From contig JANWHQ010000085.1 in NCBI GenBank assembly GCA_025450315.1, forward strand, positions 1-64,000: a stretch of DNA of 64,000 bases. Direction: 5' to 3'. Origin of the DNA: Caulobacteraceae bacterium. GTDB lineage: Bacteria > Pseudomonadota > Alphaproteobacteria > Caulobacterales > Caulobacteraceae. The notes below the pieces were generated by a model that did no database searches, was not told the origin of the DNA, and saw only the letters and a program-made list of their open reading frames with translations. The stretch's first letter is position 1. Every line of letters begins with the position of its first letter. The position numbers were made by a program, and so were the translations under genes. Below are positions 60,139 to 64,000 of the stretch, in pieces.

Positions 60139-61173
60139 TCACGGCTGCGCGGGCGGCGTCGGAGCGGCCGTCAGGGGATCCGGCGGGGCCTGGGTCGCGG
60201 CGATCTGGTCCGGGGCGGACGACGGCGCCAGGGTGGCGGCCGCGGCTCGCACGGCGTCCTCGCGCGCGGTCTCGTCGGCCAGGCCGCCGGTGACCGCCGG
60301 ACCCGGGCTGGCCGCCGGAATCGGCGTCAGGGGCTGCAGGCTCACGCCGGGGCTGCCCACGAAGTCGAGCACCGGAGCCCACCAGGTCTCGTTGGTGCGG
60401 AATCGCACGGCGTTGTGGCGGAACCCGTGCAGCACGGCCAGACGCTTGGGCGGGTTGGCGGCCTCGTAGACCTGCTGGCCTTGCCCGAACGGCGTCATGG
60501 TGTCGGCGTCGGACTGCGCCACCAGGACCGGGACGTGCACCTTGGCGATGGCGCGCGTGTTGTTCCACCAGTCGGGCATGGCGGCCAGGACCAGGGGACT
60601 GGTCCCGTGGAAGGCCCAGAAACTCTTCAGGGACGCGAAGGAATCCGCCACGATCACCCCGGCCGGCTGAGGCCGCAGGTGCGGCTCGGCGGCCAGCATC
60701 ACCGCGTCGCCCATGGAATGGCCCATGACGAACAGCCGGGTCGGCGTCGGGAAATGGGCGTGGGCGAAGCTCCAGGCGGCGGGCGCGTCTTCGGCCAGGT
60801 GGATCAGGCTGGCCGGCTTGGTGCTGTCGCCTTCGCCGGAGGGATCGAACACCAGCGAGGAGACGCAGTGGCGCCAGAGCAGGGCCTGGGCGTCGACCCA
60901 GCGCGAGATGGTCTCGTCGAAGCCGTGATAGATCAGGATCGCCGGCGGGTTCTTGCAGTCGGCCGGGGCGCGCACGAGGTAGCCGTCCAGCCGCCGCGAA
61001 TGGCTGGGGATCGACACCCGCTCGAAGGGCACGCCGTCGCTGGCCGGGGTCTCGGGCCCGTTGGGCCCGGTGCTGAGGGCGTTCTGGCTGATGACGTTGA
61101 CCATGGTGGCGCAGCCGGCCACCAGCAGCACGGCCGCGCCCAGAGCGATCCAGCCAAGGGTCGAACGGCGCAC
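60139..61173 (-). CDS. Alpha/beta-hydrolase lipoprotein, 344 aa
   Basis: Lipoprotein signal with lipobox LVAGC at the start (GTG). Hydrolase core: ILIYHGFDE, VFDPSGEGDS, MGHSMGDAVMLAAEP with the nucleophile Ser in GHSMG, VLVAQSDADTMTP (acid) and VLHGFRHNAVRF (His). The last about 80 residues are Ala/Pro-rich. Likely an envelope-bound esterase. Four bases after the glycosyltransferase stop, so co-transcribed. Confidence 0.88.
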   Translation of the reverse strand: MRRSTLGWIALGAAVLLVAGCATMVNVISQNALSTGPNGPETPASDGVPFERVSIPSHSRRLDGYLVRAPADCKNPPAILIYHGFDETISRWVDAQALLWRHCVSSLVFDPSGEGDSTKPASLIHLAEDAPAAWSFAHAHFPTPTRLFVMGHSMGDAVMLAAEPHLRPQPAGVIVADSFASLKSFWAFHGTSPLVLAAMPDWWNNTRAIAKVHVPVLVAQSDADTMTPFGQGQQVYEAANPPKRLAVLHGFRHNAVRFRTNETWWAPVLDFVGSPGVSLQPLTPIPAASPGPAVTGGLADETAREDAVRAAAATLAPSSAPDQIAATQAPPDPLTAAPTPPAQP

Positions 61174-61177
61174 CCGG

Positions 61178-62155
61178 TCAGGTCCCCGGCGCGTCCCAGC
61201 GCAGATAGGCGAGCCGGCGGGCTTCCATGCGCGAGCGCGCGACCGAATCGAGGATCAGGCCGCAGCAGAAGGTGAGCAGAGCGATGATCATGAGTCCGGT
61301 GCACAGTATCGCGGTGGGGAAGCGCGGCACCAGCCCCGTCTGGAAGTAGGTCCGCGCCAGCGGCAGGGCCAGGATCATCGAGGCCAGGGCCAGGATCGCG
61401 CCGGCGCCGCCGAAGAACTGGGCCGGCTTCTCCTGGCGCAGCAGGTTGATCATGGTGCCCAGGATCCGCCAGCCGTCGCTGTAGGTGCGCAGCTTGGAGG
61501 TCGAGCCCTCGGGCCGGACGCCGTAACGGGTGCGCACCTCGCCGAAGGGCAGGCCCAGCGTCAGGGCGTGCACCGCCATCTCGGTCTCGATCTCGAATCC
61601 GGAGGACAGGCAGGGGAAGGTCTTCACGAACCGCCGCGACAGCACCCGGTAGCCCGACAGCAGGTCCGAGAAGCCGCGGCCGAAAACCCGCGCCAGAAAG
61701 CCGGTCAGCACCACGTTGCCCAGCCGGTGGCCGGTGCGGTAGGCCGCCTCGGCCTCGCCCTCGCGGCAGCCGACGACCATGTCCAGCTTGTCCCGCAGCA
61801 TCATCTGCACCATCGCCGGGGCGGCGGCGGCCTCGTAGGTGGCGTCCCCGTCGACCAGCACGAACACATCGGCGTCGACGTCGGCGAACATGCGGCGCAC
61901 CACATGGCCCTTGCCGGGCCGGGCCTCGCGGCGGACCACCGCGCCCGCCTCCGCGGCCACGGCGGCGGTCTCGTCGCTCGAGCCGTTGTCGAAGACGTAA
62001 ATCTTCGCGCCCGGCAGGGCCGCGCGGAAATCGGCCACCACCTGGGCGATGGTGCTGGCCTCGTTGAGGCAGGGGACCAGCACGGCCACGCGCGCTTGGC
62101 CCTGGTCCGCCCAGGGCGCGAGCTTGGCGGCGATCTGAAGAGCGGGTGCGTTCAT
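61178..62155 (-). CDS. Family 2 glycosyltransferase with two TM helices, about 325 aa
   Basis: GT2 core: VAVLVPCLNEASTIAQVV, YVFDNGSSDETAAVA, VFVLVDGDATYE (DxD near 100), LLSGYRVLSRRFVK and FEIETEMAVHALTLG, as in dolichyl/undecaprenyl-phosphate sugar transferases. Two C-terminal TM helices (about 250-272 and 285-308). Makes polyprenyl-phosphate sugars for envelope glycans. Start ATG at 62155 (AGAGGCGG upstream) or 62167. Confidence 0.9.
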   Translation of the reverse strand: MNAPALQIAAKLAPWADQGQARVAVLVPCLNEASTIAQVVADFRAALPGAKIYVFDNGSSDETAAVAAEAGAVVRREARPGKGHVVRRMFADVDADVFVLVDGDATYEAAAAPAMVQMMLRDKLDMVVGCREGEAEAAYRTGHRLGNVVLTGFLARVFGRGFSDLLSGYRVLSRRFVKTFPCLSSGFEIETEMAVHALTLGLPFGEVRTRYGVRPEGSTSKLRTYSDGWRILGTMINLLRQEKPAQFFGGAGAILALASMILALPLARTYFQTGLVPRFPTAILCTGLMIIALLTFCCGLILDSVARSRMEARRLAYLRWDAPGT

Positions 62156-62290
62156 CCGCCTCTGCATAGGCCCCAGATTGCGTTAACGCCGCGTCGATAG
62201 CCACCGGATGAGGCGCCGGGATGGCGAGATTGTTTCGATCCGGAGCTTGGCTTAGGTCTGCCGCGGGGTGTGCGAGCGCAGGCCAGAGCT

Positions 62291-63814
62291 ATGACCGTCA
62301 CCGCCGGGCGCGCCGCCCGCCCCGCCCTCGCCCTCCTGGCCGCCGCCGCGATCCTGGGCGCCCTGGCGCTCTGCCTGCCCATCGACCATGACGAGGGCCA
62401 GTACGTCGGCCCCTTGGCGGTGGCCCCGCACCTGAGGCCCTTCGCCGACTTCACCTATCTGCAGACGCCGCTGCAGCTCTATCTCACCCGGCCCCTGGCC
62501 GCCCTGGCGCGCGGCTGGGCCTTGCCGGCGCTCCGGCTGGCCAACGCCGCCATGGCGCTGGGCGAACTCGCGCTGATCTTCGCCGTCCAGCGCCGGCTGG
62601 GGACGCCCCGCGGGCGGGCCCTGGTCGCCTGCGGCCTGCTGCTGGCCGCCTATCCCTTCGAGTTCGCCAGCGTCGTCGCCCGCAACGACGCCCTGCCCGC
62701 GCTGCTGGAAGCCGCGGCCCTGCTGGCCGGCGTCGTGGCGCTGGAGCGTCGGCGCGCCGCCTGGCCCTTCTGGACCCTGGCCGGCCTCTTCCTGGGCGCC
62801 GCCGCCAGCGCCAAGATCTCCTACGCCCTGCCCGCCGCCGGGATGGGGCTGTTCCTGCTCTGGAGCGCCCGGAGGCACCGCGCCGGGAGCTTGGACGTCA
62901 TCGGCTTCGGCCTGGGCGGCCTGGCCGGCCTGGTCCCCGCCGCCGCGGCCTTGCCGGGCGCGCCCGGCAACTTCATCTGGGGCGTCCTGACCTTCGCCCA
63001 TTCCGCCGCGCCCTACTGGTACCGGGCGATCGGCCTCGGCCACCGGCTGGCGCTGCCGATGCGGCTGGCGGAGGGGATCTTCCATCTCGCCGTGGGTCCC
63101 GCCCTCCCGATGCTGGCGGGGGTGGCCGCAGCCGGGTTCGCGCGCGGCGCAAGGTCCGGCGCGGCGCCGGCGGTGCGTCTGCTGCAGACGGTGGCGGTCG
63201 CCGGGCTGATCGCCGCCCTCGCCCCGAGCCCGATGCAACGGCAGTACTTCGCCCCGATGCTGGTCCCGCTCGCGGCGCTGTGGGGCGTGCAGGATCCGCT
63301 GGCCGGCGGACGGCGGCGCTGGCTGTTGGCCCTCACCCTGGCCGGCCTGATCGTCGGGGTCGGGCGCGTCGGCTATGTTCTGGGCCAGGCGGCCCTGGGC
63401 GCCGCGGAGGGACGCGCGCCCCCGGCCCTCGCCCTCACCCGGGACGCCCATTGGATCGGACGCACCCTGGCCGCGGCCCATGTCTCCGGCGACGTCGCGA
63501 CCGCGTCGCCCCAGGCGGTGCTGGACTCCGGCGCCCGGCTCGACCGCCGCTTCTCGTCGGGGGCCTTCGCCTATCGCAGCGGCGACATGCTGGACGACGG
63601 CCAGCTCGGGCGGCTGCACCTGACCAGCCCCCGCACCCTGGCCCGCGATCTGGACGCGTCCCCGCCCGGCGCCATCGTCACCGGCTACGAGACCCCCGCG
63701 GGCCCGGCGCGGCGCAACATCGACGACGACTTCCGCGCCTATGCCCGCGCGCGCGGCTACCGCCGGAGGGTGAGCCCCGATGGGGTCGCCGAGCTCTGGA
63801 TCAGGCCGGGCTGA
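62291..63814 (+). CDS. Multi-pass membrane glycosyltransferase-like protein, 507 aa
   Basis: About nine or ten hydrophobic helices; after the first, LPIDHDEGQYVGPL and TYLQTPLQLYLTRPL resemble the periplasmic loop of GT39/GT83 (ArnT/PMT-like) lipid-linked sugar transferases, whose acidic DHDE-type residue is catalytic. The C-terminal about 130 residues are soluble (HVSGDVATASPQAVLDSGARLDRRF). Adjacent divergent GT2 gene supports the role: GT2 makes the polyprenyl sugar, this one uses it. Start at ATG 62291; a GTG seven codons earlier is possible. Confidence 0.8.
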   Translation: MTVTAGRAARPALALLAAAAILGALALCLPIDHDEGQYVGPLAVAPHLRPFADFTYLQTPLQLYLTRPLAALARGWALPALRLANAAMALGELALIFAVQRRLGTPRGRALVACGLLLAAYPFEFASVVARNDALPALLEAAALLAGVVALERRRAAWPFWTLAGLFLGAAASAKISYALPAAGMGLFLLWSARRHRAGSLDVIGFGLGGLAGLVPAAAALPGAPGNFIWGVLTFAHSAAPYWYRAIGLGHRLALPMRLAEGIFHLAVGPALPMLAGVAAAGFARGARSGAAPAVRLLQTVAVAGLIAALAPSPMQRQYFAPMLVPLAALWGVQDPLAGGRRRWLLALTLAGLIVGVGRVGYVLGQAALGAAEGRAPPALALTRDAHWIGRTLAAAHVSGDVATASPQAVLDSGARLDRRFSSGAFAYRSGDMLDDGQLGRLHLTSPRTLARDLDASPPGAIVTGYETPAGPARRNIDDDFRAYARARGYRRRVSPDGVAELWIRPG

Positions 63815-63820
63815 AGCGGC

Positions 63821-64000
63821 TCAGGGCGCCTTGGGCGGGGTCACCGGCGGGGCGGTCTCCCAGCCGCCGCCGAGGGTCTTGAACACCGTCACCTGGTCGG
63901 ACACCAGCAGCTGGTCGGAGGCGGCCAGGTCGCTCTGGGTCTGCAGCAGCGACTTCTCGTCCTGCAGCAGGTCGGGAAATCCGATGGCGCCGTTCTGCAG
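63821..64000 (-). CDS. RND efflux outer-membrane lipoprotein (NodT/OprM type), C-terminal part
   Basis: The window ends inside this gene; the last 59 codons read GFPDLLQDEKSLLQTQSDLAASDQLLVSDQVTVFKTLGGGWET, the usual ending of the NodT/OMF outer-membrane channel family (LLxAQxxLxxAxxxxxxAxVxLxKALGGGW). The remainder lies beyond the window. Confidence 0.85.
   Translation of the reverse strand: MQNGAIGFPDLLQDEKSLLQTQSDLAASDQLLVSDQVTVFKTLGGGWETAPPVTPPKAP

Overview
This window is GC-rich throughout, and its genes are dense, often overlapping by 1-4 bases and often using GTG or TTG starts. The gene content points to an alphaproteobacterium of the Caulobacterales, most like Phenylobacterium or Caulobacter. 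The hints are many TonB/NTF2-like catabolic genes, CspA, EcfG-type promoter motifs and Caulobacterales-type intergenic palindromes. The genus is inference; there is no rRNA in the window to confirm it. It reads as chromosomal DNA with no transposase, phage or CRISPR array.

Region 1 (1-17.5 kb) looks like a catabolic island for a plant- or lignin-derived aromatic. It holds a TonB-dependent receptor and a divergent AraC regulator. It also holds a carotenoid/lignostilbene-type dioxygenase whose visible residues match the lignostilbene subgroup, and a quinohemoprotein alcohol dehydrogenase with the Asp-Tyr-Asp signature of lanthanide-dependent enzymes. Several NTF2/SnoaL-like exported proteins, an SMP-30-like beta-propeller, a cupin and a GMC oxidoreductase complete it. 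A truncated FMN-reductase remnant follows the GMC gene.

Region 2 (17.6-28.7 kb) is a stretch of small and stress-type genes: cspA, a thioredoxin-reductase-like enzyme, a two-HKD phospholipase D, a GH65 glycosidase, a GlsB-type membrane protein, exonuclease III and a DUF72 protein. It carries a canonical EcfG-type promoter (GGAAC-N16-CGTT), two near-variants with an identical -10, and a frameshifted SDR remnant.

Region 3 (28.8-36.9 kb) holds a lipoprotein with a Thr-Pro-Ala-Pro repeat and two transferrin-binding-protein-like barrels, and a fatty acid desaturase. It then has a LodA/LodB pair (cysteine tryptophylquinone oxidase plus its maturation flavoprotein) behind a catalase-like gene. A double-Kazal secreted protein here appears to start at an ATC codon.

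Region 4 (37-52 kb) is mostly housekeeping: tRNA-Ser(GGA), msrA, a YjbR protein, a cyclopropane fatty acid synthase, a DUF885 protein, polA, rsmE, gshA, an HSL-type esterase, an aminopeptidase P and prmA.

Region 5 (52-64 kb) has a glycine-zipper protein behind a second EcfG-type promoter and an ATP-grasp/PLP-enzyme pair of unknown product. It also has a Cyc2-like fused cytochrome-porin next to a HiPIP (a candidate outer-membrane electron-transfer or iron-oxidation module). Cell-envelope glycosyltransferases follow, and the window ends in the tail of an RND outer-membrane lipoprotein.

The strongest leads for something undescribed are the Cyc2-HiPIP pair, the LodA/LodB/catalase operon, the lanthanide-type dehydrogenase coupled to a lignostilbene-type dioxygenase, and the ATP-grasp/PLP pair.
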